Assembly: GCA_934120045.1 (NCBI GenBank)
Contig: CAKOTF010000009.1
Span: 9,722 to 73,721 of the forward strand
Source: an uncultured Clostridia bacterium
Lineage (GTDB): Bacteria; Bacillota; Clostridia; TANB77; CAG-508
Length of the DNA: 64,000 nt
Reading direction: 5' to 3'
Shown: piece after piece, positions 1 through 9,052 of the stretch
How the letters are laid out: each line of letters begins with the position of its first letter
Position numbering within the stretch: position 1 is the stretch's first letter
Position numbers and translations under genes: made by a program
The notes under the pieces: generated by a model
The model's input: only the letters and a program-made list of their open reading frames with translations
Told to the model about the DNA's origin: nothing
Database searches by the model: none

Positions 1-548
1 CTTATATAATAATCTTTTTCTACAGTATTACTTCTTGCATAAAATAAAGCTTGTTCAATATAATTTTCTACTTTGTCTAGTTCTTCATCTATACTTTTGG
101 TTATAGCATTTTTATTGTTTTCTATTACCATTTTACTAGTTGCTATTGGTATTTTTATTTCATGTATCCATAATTCTATATATTCTTTATAATCTTCTGT
201 CATATATTTGTATTTGTTTACATTTTCTAACATTGATTTATCAATTTGTTCTAATGAGTTTTTAAATATCTGTCCCTCTAAAAAATTAGGAGTTTTTATA
301 ATTTCTGTAATTAAATATTTTTCGTCTAATTCTTCTAAAATTTTTAATAAATTATCATAGAATTTTTTTCTTTTAAAATATTCTATAATAATTGAAATCA
401 TATATAATCCAATTATTATAAGTGGGATATATATTTTTATGAACATTCCTACATTATATGCCATTAAAAATATTTCTATTGTAATAAGTCCAAACAATAG
501 TAATAAAATAGTGCTGGCTTTCTCTCTTAAAAATAATTTAAAATCCAT
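1..548 (-). CDS. Sensor histidine kinase, BceS-like (3' end cut by window edge)
   Basis: The first 182 residues of a sensor kinase are visible; the ATP-binding domain lies off the left edge. Two hydrophobic segments near residues 13-31 and 37-53, with almost nothing between them, match the intramembrane-sensing BceS/SalK group, which works with ABC transporters in the response to cell-wall peptides. The phospho-acceptor motif reads ELWIHEIKIPIAT, typical of this group. The ATG at 548 follows directly after the regulator's stop codon, so the two genes are translationally coupled. A BceAB-type transporter further left is expected but not seen. Confidence 0.88.
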   Translation of the reverse strand, partial: MDFKLFLREKASTILLLLFGLITIEIFLMAYNVGMFIKIYIPLIIIGLYMISIIIEYFKRKKFYDNLLKILEELDEKYLITEIIKTPNFLEGQIFKNSLEQIDKSMLENVNKYKYMTEDYKEYIELWIHEIKIPIATSKMVIENNKNAITKSIDEELDKVENYIEQALFYARSNTVEKDYYI

Positions 549-1232
549 TTAGTTTACTCCTTTTTTCAAAATATATCCTTGTCCTCTTTTTGTTTCTAAT
601 AGTTCTTTTAATTCTAGCTCTTCTAATTTATTTCTTAATCTCGTAATATTTACTGTTAATGTATTATCATCTATAAAGCTTTCACTTTCCCATAAACATT
701 CCATTATATCTTCTCTTGATACAATTTTTCCTCTGTTTTGTACCAGATATTTTAAAATCTTATATTCATTTTTGGTAAGTTCTATTACTTTTCCACCTTT
801 TTCAATAGTATTATTTGAGGTATTTAATATAAAATCTTTAACATCTATTTTATCATTTGTTTCTCCTTGCATATTTGTTCTTCTTAGTAATGATCCTATT
901 TTTGCAAGTAAAATTTGTATGTTAAATGGCTTAGTAATATAATGATCTGCTCCATTATTGATTGAAAGTAATTCATCTATTTCATTATCTCTACTTGTTA
1001 CTATAATAATTGGCATATTTGATTTTTTCCTAATTTCTTTACAGATATATTCTCCGTCTGTGTTTGGTAAATTTATATCTAATAAGATTAAATCTGGATT
1101 TATTTTTAATATATCATTTATTGTATTATCAAATGTTGTTAGTGCTGTTGCTTCATATCCATTTTTATTTAAAAAGATTTTTAATTCTTCTCTTAATTTT
1201 TCATCATCTTCTATTATTAATATTCTTGGCAT
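549..1232 (-). CDS. OmpR-family response regulator, BceR-like
   Basis: Receiver domain (residues 1-115) followed by a winged-helix DNA-binding domain (about 130-225). The acidic pocket (IIEDD), the phospho-acceptor Asp52 (LLDINLP) and the conserved Lys in TKPF are all present. It should receive phosphate from the kinase encoded immediately downstream. The start is the ATG at 1232, placed after GGAGGG; a longer frame beginning with TTG at 1247 would overlap that ribosome-binding site. A TATAAT lies just upstream, so the leader would be very short. The exact target genes cannot be told from this window. Confidence 0.93.
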   Translation of the reverse strand: MPRILIIEDDEKLREELKIFLNKNGYEATALTTFDNTINDILKINPDLILLDINLPNTDGEYICKEIRKKSNMPIIIVTSRDNEIDELLSINNGADHYITKPFNIQILLAKIGSLLRRTNMQGETNDKIDVKDFILNTSNNTIEKGGKVIELTKNEYKILKYLVQNRGKIVSREDIMECLWESESFIDDNTLTVNITRLRNKLEELELKELLETKRGQGYILKKGVN

Positions 1233-1275
1233 TTGTTTTCCCTCCAATGTTATTATATCATACTTATCACAAAAG

Positions 1276-1299
1276 AAACCTTACATTTCTGTAAGGTTT
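1276..1299 (-). terminator. Terminator after the GNAT gene
   Basis: Nine-base-pair perfect stem (AAACCTTAC with its complement) and a six-base loop, followed on the minus strand by TTTCTTTTG. It lies 16 bases past the GNAT stop and separates it from the two-component operon. Confidence 0.75.
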
Positions 1300-1315
1300 T
1301 AGATTGTTTTATTTA

Positions 1316-1762
1316 TTAATTTTCTAATCTCATATATAAAATTGGATAATGATTTCCTTGCTCATCTAACTCTGTTCTTTTGTAGACTTTAAATCCTAAA
1401 TGTTCATAAAATCCTTTAGAATTAGGATTTTGCTCATTAACTATTAATTCATTAATATTATAATTTTTTATACCATAATTCAGTAATTGTCTTCCAAGTC
1501 CTTTTCTTCTTTCACTATTTTTTATAAATAACATTTCAAGCTTTGTACCTTCTATTCCCATAAAAGCTATTGGAATATCATTTTCGTTCTCTATAACTAT
1601 TAAATGTGCTACTTCTTTTAAAGCTTGTGGTACATATTCTTTTATTTTTTCTATTTCATTATCTGACAAAAATAAATGCGTTGCTTTTACTGAATTTTCC
1701 CATACTTCTAATAATGTATTTACCAATTCTTGTGTTCTTTCTTTTACTTCAAAAATTTTCAT
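1316..1762 (-). CDS. GNAT-family N-acetyltransferase
   Basis: A 148-residue acetyl-CoA-dependent acyltransferase. The pyrophosphate-binding motif A is seen as RRKGLGRQLL near residues 85-94, preceded by the strand LEMLFI. The C-terminal GFYEHLGFKVYKR is the usual GNAT motif B region. The substrate is not predictable. The start follows GAGGT. The gene sits 15 bases after the YcxB-like gene and is probably cotranscribed with it. Confidence 0.9.
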   Translation of the reverse strand: MKIFEVKERTQELVNTLLEVWENSVKATHLFLSDNEIEKIKEYVPQALKEVAHLIVIENENDIPIAFMGIEGTKLEMLFIKNSERRKGLGRQLLNYGIKNYNINELIVNEQNPNSKGFYEHLGFKVYKRTELDEQGNHYPILYMRLEN

Positions 1763-1777
1763 ATTTTACCTCTAAAA

Positions 1778-2251
1778 TTACTTTTTTATTTTTTCTTCTA
1801 TGAATTTAATAAACTCATTTTCGCTTCCTTCTGTGAATCCATTTTTATATACTAATATTGCTGACTGTTTTCCAAGTTTTAATACTATAAAATTTTGGGT
1901 TTGCACTATTTTTGAAACCTGGCTATATTCAAATTCTAAATGAACTTTTCCTTCATTCATTTTGATATTATTATCAAATTCCACAGAAGTTTTTTCTATC
2001 TTTCCATTGTTTATTCTTTTGGAAGTATTTTCAATATTGTATATCATTATAATTGGCGAAATAACAGCAGTAAATAAACAGATAATAGCACATGTAAGCA
2101 TAACATATCCTAAACTATCACCCTCAATCAAATACATTAATAATCCCAATATAAAAATAAATATTCCTCTAATTATCGTTTTTGTTCCAAAGATTTTAAA
2201 TACATATTCTACTATTAGTTTTCTATTCATTGTATATTCATTTTTAAACAT
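1778..2251 (-). CDS. YcxB-like membrane protein
   Basis: A 157-residue protein with two membrane segments (about residues 28-45 and 49-71) and a C-terminal beta-rich cytosolic part. The region FIVLKLGKQSAILVYKNGF fits the C-terminal domain of the YcxB family, which is widespread in Bacillota and has no known function. An AAAGGAG lies 13 bases before the ATG, a long but workable spacing. It is followed closely by the GNAT gene. Confidence 0.7.
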   Translation of the reverse strand: MFKNEYTMNRKLIVEYVFKIFGTKTIIRGIFIFILGLLMYLIEGDSLGYVMLTCAIICLFTAVISPIIMIYNIENTSKRINNGKIEKTSVEFDNNIKMNEGKVHLEFEYSQVSKIVQTQNFIVLKLGKQSAILVYKNGFTEGSENEFIKFIEEKIKK

Positions 2252-2320
2252 CTTTTATATTTCGCTCCTTTTACTATTTTATCCTATTTATTTAGTCCCA
2301 ATTATACACCATAACTTGAA

Positions 2321-2881
2321 TCATCGTTCAAAATCCTGTTTTTCCTGATATCTTCTATAATCTTCTTCTGTTAATACAAGTGTTCCTAAATTTTTCGACA
2401 TTATTTCATTTGTTTTTTTCATAAAATTTCTTTTTATTGCTCTCATAATTCCATTATGTGTTACTACTAGTATTTTTTCATCGCCATGAAACTTTTCAAA
2501 CACATCCTCAATAAAGTCACATACACGCTTATCTACATCACTATGTGTTTCTCCACCTGGAGGTGTATATAATCCTTTTCTAAATAATTCTCTTAATTCA
2601 TTAGAATATAATTCTTTTTTTGTATTTTCCCATTCTCCAACTGAAATCTCAATTATTCGATCATCATAAATTGGTTTTGCTTCTGGAAAAATTGCAAATA
2701 ATGTCTGCTTTGTTCTTTTTAAAGGAGAACAATATATAACATCAAAATCTTTGTCAATTGTTTCACCCAATTTTTGAGCAGCTTTAATTCCTTTATCTGT
2801 TAAACTACAATCAGCCCTTCCAGCCCAAATTCCATCTCTATTATATTCTGATTCTGCATGTCTTATAAATATTACATTCAT
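2321..2881 (-). CDS. Histidine phosphatase family protein (phosphoglycerate mutase-like)
   Basis: A 186-residue protein that begins with the catalytic RHAESEYN, in which the His becomes phosphorylated. The second catalytic His is in VVTHNG near residue 146, and the EISVGEWE and PPGGET stretches are typical of the GpmB/CobC-like branch. It is probably a small-molecule phosphatase rather than a glycolytic mutase, since a gpmI gene is present elsewhere in the window. The start is the ATG at 2881 after AAAGGA; a TTG-initiated frame at 2899 would cover that site. It lies 24 bases after a Nudix gene. Confidence 0.9.
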   Translation of the reverse strand: MNVIFIRHAESEYNRDGIWAGRADCSLTDKGIKAAQKLGETIDKDFDVIYCSPLKRTKQTLFAIFPEAKPIYDDRIIEISVGEWENTKKELYSNELRELFRKGLYTPPGGETHSDVDKRVCDFIEDVFEKFHGDEKILVVTHNGIMRAIKRNFMKKTNEIMSKNLGTLVLTEEDYRRYQEKQDFER

Positions 2882-2905
2882 CTTATTTTTTCCTTTCAAG
2901 TTATC

Positions 2906-3382
2906 TTACTTTTTCACAATATGTGTTAGTCCTTTAAGATAATCTCCATTTATTAAAATATCTCTAATATTAGTATGTCTTAGATCTATATCTTTTAATT
3001 CTTCTGAAGTAACCCATTTAAACTCTAATAATTTTTCTTTACCTTTATCTATTTCAACTTTTTCACAATCAATCATTTGTAATTGTTGTTTAGGTTTAAT
3101 TATATAATAAAATTCAATTCCATGACATTTTCTATTATTTCTTATCCAAAAATTCTCTTGAATTACAAACAAATTTGCTTCTTGGACATCACAACCAATT
3201 TCTTCTTTTATTTCACGAATAACTGCTTCTTTTGAATCTTCTCCAATTTCTATATGTCCTCCTGGTATATGAAAATAAGATGTTTTATTTACTCTCATAA
3301 TTAAAAATTTATTTTCTTGCTTAATTATCCCACATGTTCTTCCATGAAATTCTTCTGTTTCAGTCTTAATTTTTAAATCCAT
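2906..3382 (-). CDS. Nudix hydrolase
   Basis: A 158-residue Nudix protein. The Nudix box runs from GGHIEIGE to REIKEEIG (about residues 40-62) with the glycine and glutamates in place for metal binding. The family cleaves nucleoside diphosphates linked to another group; the substrate is unknown. The ATG at 3382 follows AAGGAG with good spacing. The longer reading frame to 3463 would run into the preceding gene and has no ribosome-binding site. It is one of three Nudix genes in this window. Confidence 0.9.
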   Translation of the reverse strand: MDLKIKTETEEFHGRTCGIIKQENKFLIMRVNKTSYFHIPGGHIEIGEDSKEAVIREIKEEIGCDVQEANLFVIQENFWIRNNRKCHGIEFYYIIKPKQQLQMIDCEKVEIDKGKEKLLEFKWVTSEELKDIDLRHTNIRDILINGDYLKGLTHIVKK

Positions 3383-3422
3383 ATCCAATCTCCTTTTCAA
3401 ATAATATTTATCACAAATTTTA

Positions 3423-4004
3423 CTATTTTTTATAAAAATGGAAATCACAACAATCTCCATCATAACCTAATGTTTTTGTTCTCTTAAAGCCTATTTTTTT
3501 CAATTCGCCATATGTCACATTATCAACATCACAGAAAAGATGGCATAATTCTGCACAATCATTTTCTACACAAGCAGTATGCCAAAGACACTTCTTCATT
3601 GTTACATCAAAGGACTTCTTATCATGCTTTTGAGTACTTTCCCACAAGTCTGTTTTACGCACAACTCTAAGAAATATATTACTATAAAGAAAATAAAAAC
3701 ATGGCACTTTTTCCATTTTTTCCATAGACAAATGCTTTTGTTTTGCAACTATATTAATCATGTATTTTTGCATATGTTGATATACTTTTTCTTCATCAAA
3801 TCCTTCTTCCAAAGCTTTATATAATGCTATTCGAGGAAGTATTGTTTGAATAAGTGTTTCCATTTGATTTTTTGATTTGTTTTTTGTATTTTTTATAATT
3901 TCATCAAGTATTTTCTCTTGCTTTGCAAATAATGTATTACCATTATCTACTCCGAATTCTTCTATCAAAAATGTTTTTATTTGATTTTGTTGTTTTATTT
4001 TCAT
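3423..4004 (-). CDS. L-2-amino-thiazoline-4-carboxylic acid hydrolase family protein
   Basis: A 193-residue protein whose second half carries the signature of the ATC-hydrolase family: CAELCHLFCDVDNVTYG, then a strand ending in GDCCDFHFYK. Family members hydrolyse L-2-amino-thiazoline-4-carboxylate on the route to L-cysteine, or are uncharacterised relatives; the actual substrate here is an inference from the family. It is cysteine-rich (the C-terminal half has at least eight Cys). GGAGGG abuts the ATG at 4010, so the second ATG at 4004 is the better start. Confidence 0.78.
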   Translation of the reverse strand: MKIKQQNQIKTFLIEEFGVDNGNTLFAKQEKILDEIIKNTKNKSKNQMETLIQTILPRIALYKALEEGFDEEKVYQHMQKYMINIVAKQKHLSMEKMEKVPCFYFLYSNIFLRVVRKTDLWESTQKHDKKSFDVTMKKCLWHTACVENDCAELCHLFCDVDNVTYGELKKIGFKRTKTLGYDGDCCDFHFYKK

Positions 4005-4035
4005 ATTCATCCCTCCATCAATTACTATCTTTCAT

Positions 4036-4080
4036 TTTATATCATAAAAGCAGATAATTATCAACCAATTACCTGCTTTT
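4036..4080 (-). promoter_or_regulatory. Overlapping terminator hairpin and promoter for the ATC-hydrolase gene
   Basis: A 14-base-pair stem (4046-4059 with 4067-4080, one G-T pair) overlaps the last codons of the upstream gene and is followed by a short T run. The -35 TTGATA (4059-4064) lies at the loop, the 3' arm and T run make up a 17-base spacer, and the -10 TATAAA is at 4036-4041. Confidence 0.65.
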
Positions 4081-4839
4081 AATATTATTTTCCTTACCCT
4101 CTTTAAAACCATTCCTACTCCATAACCATAGTGGAGTATGTATATCAATAGGGTTATACTTAGTCCCTTTAAATAATTCATTCCATCTCTCAACAACTAT
4201 CAGCTGTACATCACTTCTATTTAATTCTTCATCAGTTATTAGTCCTAATTTATGTGTTGCCTGAATAACATGTGTATCAGGTGCAACTGTTAACTGATTA
4301 ATGTTTTTGTATTTTCTATCTGTATATTGATATATAACATATAGCCAATAGTTACATATTTTTGTTCCAGATAAATATGGAAATTTCTTTTTATTTTCCT
4401 TTTGAATAAAGTTCTTTATCTTATTAACATCATTATCTAATGAATCAAATAACTTTCTAATATCTCCATCATATAATTCTACAAACGTTTTACATAGAGA
4501 TAACCATATTTCAGTTTGCTTTTGTTTTTGTAATGCTATTTTATATTTTACAAGTGCATATTGTACATCTTCAAAAGTCTTTTCTAAACATATTTTAGGA
4601 TTAAATACAAAGTTAGTTTCCTCATCATTATATGTATTTAATGCACTTTCCCATAATTTATATGAATTTCTTTGATAGTTCAATGCCATAGGTAAAGTAA
4701 AATAAAGATAATTTTCCAGCGAAGATTTCTCTAAATGTGGATTTGCATCTTCTGGCATGACTTCGCCACCAAGGCTCCCTTTCTTCCACATATTATATAA
4801 AATATCTACTTTTCGTAATATTTCCTCTTTATTATACAT
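4069..4839 (-). CDS. HhH-GPD (DNA glycosylase)-like protein, function uncertain
   Basis: A 256-residue soluble protein. The region FPYLSGTKICNYWL resembles a helix-hairpin-helix, and about 30 residues later APDTHVIQATHKLGL resembles the catalytic-Asp segment VDTHV of endonuclease III-type glycosylases and the related queuosine-salvage proteins. No iron-sulfur cysteine cluster is present. The match is by eye and weak, so a base-excision or nucleoside-hydrolase role is only a suggestion. The ATG at 4839 follows GAGG; a TTG at 4851 is less likely. A terminator hairpin overlaps its last codons. Confidence 0.5.
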   Translation of the reverse strand: MYNKEEILRKVDILYNMWKKGSLGGEVMPEDANPHLEKSSLENYLYFTLPMALNYQRNSYKLWESALNTYNDEETNFVFNPKICLEKTFEDVQYALVKYKIALQKQKQTEIWLSLCKTFVELYDGDIRKLFDSLDNDVNKIKNFIQKENKKKFPYLSGTKICNYWLYVIYQYTDRKYKNINQLTVAPDTHVIQATHKLGLITDEELNRSDVQLIVVERWNELFKGTKYNPIDIHTPLWLWSRNGFKEGKENNIKSR

Positions 4840-4883
4840 TTTACACCTCAACCAATCATTTTTTATGTTTCTTGATATTTCTA

Positions 4884-5318
4884 TTATTTATATAATCTAA
4901 GAAATTTCTCTAAATCATTTTCATTTTCAAATATTGATTCAAAAATATTATATAAAGTATCTGTCGCTTCATATTCTCCTATAGCATAACATTTTTTACC
5001 TAAGCCATATGCAATCCCAGCCTCAATATGTGCTGCTTTGCCTGCTGGCAATACTAATAACAAATTTTTTGAATTTTTTTCTCCATCTAAATCCTGATTA
5101 AATAAATTAAGCACAACTTCACTTTTTAAGCCAAGAGACTCAAACTCTCTTTGTTTTTCTTCTGGAGTTTGATTTGAATTACCATATCCCCAATCTTCTT
5201 CATTTTTCAAAAAACAATAATAAGAAATATTGTATTTATCAAATAAATCACATATTTTCAAAATATTTTCTTTATTTCTAGCTCGTCCAGCAATAAAAAA
5301 TTCATATTTATTATTCAT
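4884..5318 (-). CDS. Nucleoside 2-deoxyribosyltransferase-like protein
   Basis: A 144-residue Rossmann-like protein. The stretch LLLVLPAGKAAHIEAGIAYG and the following GKKCYAIGE resemble nucleoside 2-deoxyribosyltransferases, where the Glu in the AHIEAG position is the nucleophile. The N-terminal FFIAGRARNKENI also fits that fold. It may be an enzyme of nucleotide salvage or a distant relative. A good AGGAGG site precedes the ATG. A -35 TTGATA (5370-5375) with a TATATA or TATAAT 17-19 bases downstream is visible. Confidence 0.65.
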   Translation of the reverse strand: MNNKYEFFIAGRARNKENILKICDLFDKYNISYYCFLKNEEDWGYGNSNQTPEEKQREFESLGLKSEVVLNLFNQDLDGEKNSKNLLLVLPAGKAAHIEAGIAYGLGKKCYAIGEYEATDTLYNIFESIFENENDLEKFLRLYK

Positions 5319-5401
5319 TCTTTCCTCCTAGTTAATTTCTTCTTATTATATATCATAAAAACAACTACTTATCAACACTATTTTTCTTAAAACTCATGTC
5401 A

Positions 5402-5430
5402 TTGACAATAATACAACATTATTATATAAT
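5402..5430 (+). promoter_or_regulatory. Sigma-A promoter for the DUF1385 gene
   Basis: Perfect consensus TTGACA (5402-5407), a 17-base spacer and TATAAT (5425-5430). It is 55 bases before the start codon at 5486. Confidence 0.85.
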
Positions 5431-5485
5431 TGATTTTATGCAAAATTTTCAATAAATAATTTCAAATTTGAAAGGGGACAAAATT

Positions 5486-6151
5486 ATGATGGATTTTTCT
5501 GAAGCACGGTCTTTTAATGATGGTATAGAATTTTATGGAAAAGATATAATCATAATTGCTACACGCAAAGATGATAAAGTAAAAATTGAAAAAAGTAAAT
5601 CTCCACGTCTTAAATACTCTAATAAATTTGTTAAGACTATTATTTGTTTGCTATTAACAATCATATCAAATCTTATTTTAAATACTTTTCAAGATTTCAA
5701 AGTTCAAATCTTACTAATAATTGCTTTATTTTGGAGTAGTGTTATATGTTTTTTCTTTTTTAATTCTCGAAATGATAAAAATGTACAATGTTATAAATAT
5801 CATGCAGCAGAACACAAATTTTTAAATTATATTGATAAATACAAAAAAGAACCAGAAACATGTGAAGATGTAATGAAAATGAGTTCATATTCTTATCGGT
5901 GTGGTTCTACAATATTAGTAGTTATTATGACTTTATTAACTTTATGTATATGTGGAATTTTATATATTCCTACATTGATTTTAAAAATCTTATGGATTGC
6001 CTTTAGTATTTTTATCACATTATATTTGTGGGCAAATAATAAATGTGATTTTCTTCAAAAGTTTGTAGTCGTAGAACCTAGCTATTCAGAAGTAGAAGTT
6101 GCATTTATTGGCGGAAAAGATTATTTAAAAACAAAACAAAAAATATTATAA
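5486..6151 (+). CDS. DUF1385 (YqhQ-like) membrane protein
   Basis: A 221-residue protein with two N-terminal and two C-terminal membrane segments. Between them lies KYHAAEHKFLNY and, about 30 residues on, SYRCGSTILV, matching the YHGAEHK...HRCGTSFL hallmark of the DUF1385/YqhQ family. The histidines and glutamate suggest a metal site, but the family's function is unknown. It is one of few plus-strand genes and faces the van cluster, from which a bidirectional terminator separates it. The start is the ATG at 5486, eight bases after AAAGGGG; the TTG at 5468 lies before that site. Confidence 0.72.
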   Translation: MMDFSEARSFNDGIEFYGKDIIIIATRKDDKVKIEKSKSPRLKYSNKFVKTIICLLLTIISNLILNTFQDFKVQILLIIALFWSSVICFFFFNSRNDKNVQCYKYHAAEHKFLNYIDKYKKEPETCEDVMKMSSYSYRCGSTILVVIMTLLTLCICGILYIPTLILKILWIAFSIFITLYLWANNKCDFLQKFVVVEPSYSEVEVAFIGGKDYLKTKQKIL

Positions 6152-6159
6152 TTTATCTC

Positions 6160-6206
6160 AAAAATCCCCAATAGACATATTTAATAATATATCTATTGGG
6201 GATTTT
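6160..6206. terminator. Bidirectional terminator between DUF1385 and vanT
   Basis: A 20-base inverted repeat with one mismatch (6160-6180 with 6187-6207), with A-runs and T-runs on both flanks, placed between two convergent genes. Confidence 0.85.
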
Positions 6207-6207
6207 T

Positions 6208-8325
6208 CTAACTTCTTATTCTTGGCAATCTATTACCTAATCTACTCAAAAATTCATTTGTAATTGTATCTGCATTCATTGCAAACTTTTCTGAAGATAA
6301 ATTAATATCATCACAATCAATTATATAAACTACATCTCCAGTTTTAATTTCTTTAACATCTGTTACATCAATAACACATTGATCCATACAAATTCTACCA
6401 ATTACTTTCGAATAATTTCCATTTACTTTTACTAACATATTTTTATTAGATAAACATCTAGGAAATCCATCTGCATATCCAATAGATATTGAAGCAATTT
6501 TTCTATTACTATCTGCTATATATGTTCTACCATAACTTACACTATCATCTTTATTAATTTCTTTTACACTTGTTACTCTTGCTTTTAATGATAAAACAGG
6601 CTTTAAATCTAATTTATTTTTTTGATATGCTGTATTATCACTATTAACACCATACATGATTATTCCTATTCTTACATAATCATAAGTTTCTGTATTATAA
6701 TTTATAGCACCATAACTGCTTTGTAAATGTACTTTTCCAACATCTTGTCCATTTTCTTTTAATTGTTTTATACATTTATTAAAGTTTTCTATTTGTTTCT
6801 CTGTAAATTCTATATCTTCTTTTTTATCAGAATCAGCAACACATAAATGGCTAAATGTTCCTAAAATATTAAGCCTTGGATTTTCATAAATTTTTATTAA
6901 TCTGTCCATATTATCATATCTTTCTCCAATACGATTCATTCCTGTGTTTATTTTAATATGACAATTTAATTTTTGACTTAATTTTAACTCTTTGATTTTT
7001 TCAGAATAATTATAATCAACTATTGTTTGAATCAAATCATATTGTATTACATATTTTAAATCTTCAAAATTAGTATATCCTAATATCAAAATATTTCCTT
7101 TAATATTATGTTTTCGCAATTCAATTGCTTCATCTAAAGTTGCAACAGCAAAATCGTTAATTCCAATTTCAGATAATTTTTCTGCAATTAAAATACTCCC
7201 ATGCCCATAAGCATTAGCTTTTACTACTGCCATGATTTTTGTTTTAGGTTGTATTACTTTTTTTATTTCATTTATATTATGTTCTAAATTTTCCAAATTA
7301 ACCTCAACCCAAGCTCTATCTGTTAATAAACTATTTTCTTTATTCATTTTTATTACTTCCTTAATTTTTTCTATTAAAAATGCAAATATTGTTGTTACTA
7401 CTGCTACGACTAAATAAAATATAAAATTATTGTCAACAATGTATTTTTCAACTTTACATATTCCTGAAATAAATCTTATTCCAACAATAAATAATGGATG
7501 AAAAATATAAATTATAGTTGATACATTTCTTAATTTTAAATTTTGTGTATTACTTATATTTATCAAATAATCAAACAAAACATACATCGTTGGAATTAGC
7601 AAAATATACATACTATCATGTTTTTGTAGATTAAATTTATGAAGAATCGTTGCCTCTATTGTCATTCCTATAAAGAATAGGACACTATACAAAAATGATT
7701 TTTTGTTATTTACTCTTTTTATTTTTATAAAATATCCTAAATATAAGAAAATTGGAGCATAAAATAATCCATTTCTTGTATAATCACTTATTTTAAAGAT
7801 AAAATCATATATATAACTTAAAACACACACATTTCGCGTTAGTCCATAATAACTATCACCTAATAATCCTATAATATATAAAACTATTACTGTTATAAAT
7901 GTTTTTCTATTTCCTAATTTTTTTATAAAATAATATGTAATCCATATTCCTAATATAAGTGCTGGGAAATACCATAAATGATATAATGTTCCATTAATCA
8001 AAATGTCTTTTATAATAGAAAAAATACTTATATTATTGAATTTTCCCATATAAATATTTATTGGTAAATAAAGTATTATACAAAATAAATATATCTTTAA
8101 TATTTTAATTGTATATTTTTTTAATTTGTTCTTATCTTTTAAACATCCATCTATTACAAAATAACCTGTTATCATAAAAAATAATGGTACTGCAATTCTT
8201 CCTAATATTCTTGTAAAAAAGAAATTGAATTCTTGATTTATATTGATAAATGGCGAAATATGTATTGCAATTACTAAAAAACTAACAACAAATCTTGCTA
8301 CATCTATATTATTTTTTTTATTCAT
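6208..8325 (-). CDS. vanT: VanT: membrane serine/alanine racemase of vanG-type glycopeptide resistance
   Basis: A two-part protein of about 705 residues. Residues 1-330 form a ten-helix acyltransferase-3-type membrane domain. After a linker, residues about 340-705 are a PLP-dependent alanine-racemase domain, with the PLP lysine in VVKANAYGHG, the catalytic-Tyr region GYADGFPR, and GRICMDQ. This fusion is the hallmark of VanT, which makes D-serine for D-Ala-D-Ser precursors. The start overlaps the end of vanXY by eight bases; a GTG at 8328 is the alternative. It is the last gene of the operon. Its preference for serine over alanine is inferred from context. Confidence 0.93.
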   Translation of the reverse strand: MNKKNNIDVARFVVSFLVIAIHISPFININQEFNFFFTRILGRIAVPLFFMITGYFVIDGCLKDKNKLKKYTIKILKIYLFCIILYLPINIYMGKFNNISIFSIIKDILINGTLYHLWYFPALILGIWITYYFIKKLGNRKTFITVIVLYIIGLLGDSYYGLTRNVCVLSYIYDFIFKISDYTRNGLFYAPIFLYLGYFIKIKRVNNKKSFLYSVLFFIGMTIEATILHKFNLQKHDSMYILLIPTMYVLFDYLINISNTQNLKLRNVSTIIYIFHPLFIVGIRFISGICKVEKYIVDNNFIFYLVVAVVTTIFAFLIEKIKEVIKMNKENSLLTDRAWVEVNLENLEHNINEIKKVIQPKTKIMAVVKANAYGHGSILIAEKLSEIGINDFAVATLDEAIELRKHNIKGNILILGYTNFEDLKYVIQYDLIQTIVDYNYSEKIKELKLSQKLNCHIKINTGMNRIGERYDNMDRLIKIYENPRLNILGTFSHLCVADSDKKEDIEFTEKQIENFNKCIKQLKENGQDVGKVHLQSSYGAINYNTETYDYVRIGIIMYGVNSDNTAYQKNKLDLKPVLSLKARVTSVKEINKDDSVSYGRTYIADSNRKIASISIGYADGFPRCLSNKNMLVKVNGNYSKVIGRICMDQCVIDVTDVKEIKTGDVVYIIDCDDINLSSEKFAMNADTITNEFLSRLGNRLPRIRS

Positions 8326-9052
8326 CACTCACTCTTTCTGATAAAATAAATCCATCTACATTATTTCCAGAAATCATTTGATTTTCTTGTAATATAATTG
8401 TTTCGTTCTGATTTTCGTACGGAATATAAGAAATCTTATATCCATAGCTATTTAAAAATTTTGGATATTTATATTCTTTTAAATATTCAATATATTCTTC
8501 TAAACATAAATCTTTATTTGTTATAATTTTTGAATGAGGATAACTTACAAATCTAAAATGCCATTCTTCTTTAGCTATTTTTGTAATGTTCTTTTTTTCA
8601 TCTTTGTATCTTTCAATAAAACCAAAATTTGGTGCTATTTTTCTAAACTCTTGGCATATACCATTATATGGAAAACTTGGGCATATAAAATCTATATTAG
8701 GTTTATTTAATGCTAAATCGATTGCAAGTCCTGTTTGATGTTCACTTGCATTTGGTAATGCTACAAATTTTTTTGTATATTCTTCACCATTTTCTATTAT
8801 TGAATCTGTATATAATCTTTTCTGTTCTTCAAAAGTTCTAACTCCACTTATTGGAACTATTTCATCATTTGCATTTATACTTTTTAATGCTTTTTGCAGT
8901 TGACTATTTGCTACTTGGTCTAATTCTATATTTTTATATTTTTCACTATATGATATTAATTTAATTTCATTTGTTTTTAATAAATTATCTGGATTTATTA
9001 AAATAAGATATCCTTTATGTATATTTTCATCATTTAATTTTACTTTTTTCAT
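8318..9052 (-). CDS. vanXY: VanXY/VanY-type D,D-peptidase
   Basis: A 244-residue zinc peptidase with the SxHxxGxAxD motif (Ser103, His105, Asp112 in SEHQTGLAID), the catalytic Glu-x-Trp-His group at residues 162-165, and Arg72 in SGVRT. In vanC, vanE and vanG clusters this single soluble enzyme removes D-Ala-D-Ala dipeptide and trims pentapeptide ends, so that only altered precursors remain. No signal peptide or membrane anchor is seen, in keeping with cytosolic VanXY. It overlaps vanG by ATGA and vanT by eight bases, so the three are translationally coupled. Confidence 0.9.
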   Translation of the reverse strand: MKKVKLNDENIHKGYLILINPDNLLKTNEIKLISYSEKYKNIELDQVANSQLQKALKSINANDEIVPISGVRTFEEQKRLYTDSIIENGEEYTKKFVALPNASEHQTGLAIDLALNKPNIDFICPSFPYNGICQEFRKIAPNFGFIERYKDEKKNITKIAKEEWHFRFVSYPHSKIITNKDLCLEEYIEYLKEYKYPKFLNSYGYKISYIPYENQNETIILQENQMISGNNVDGFILSERVSDE

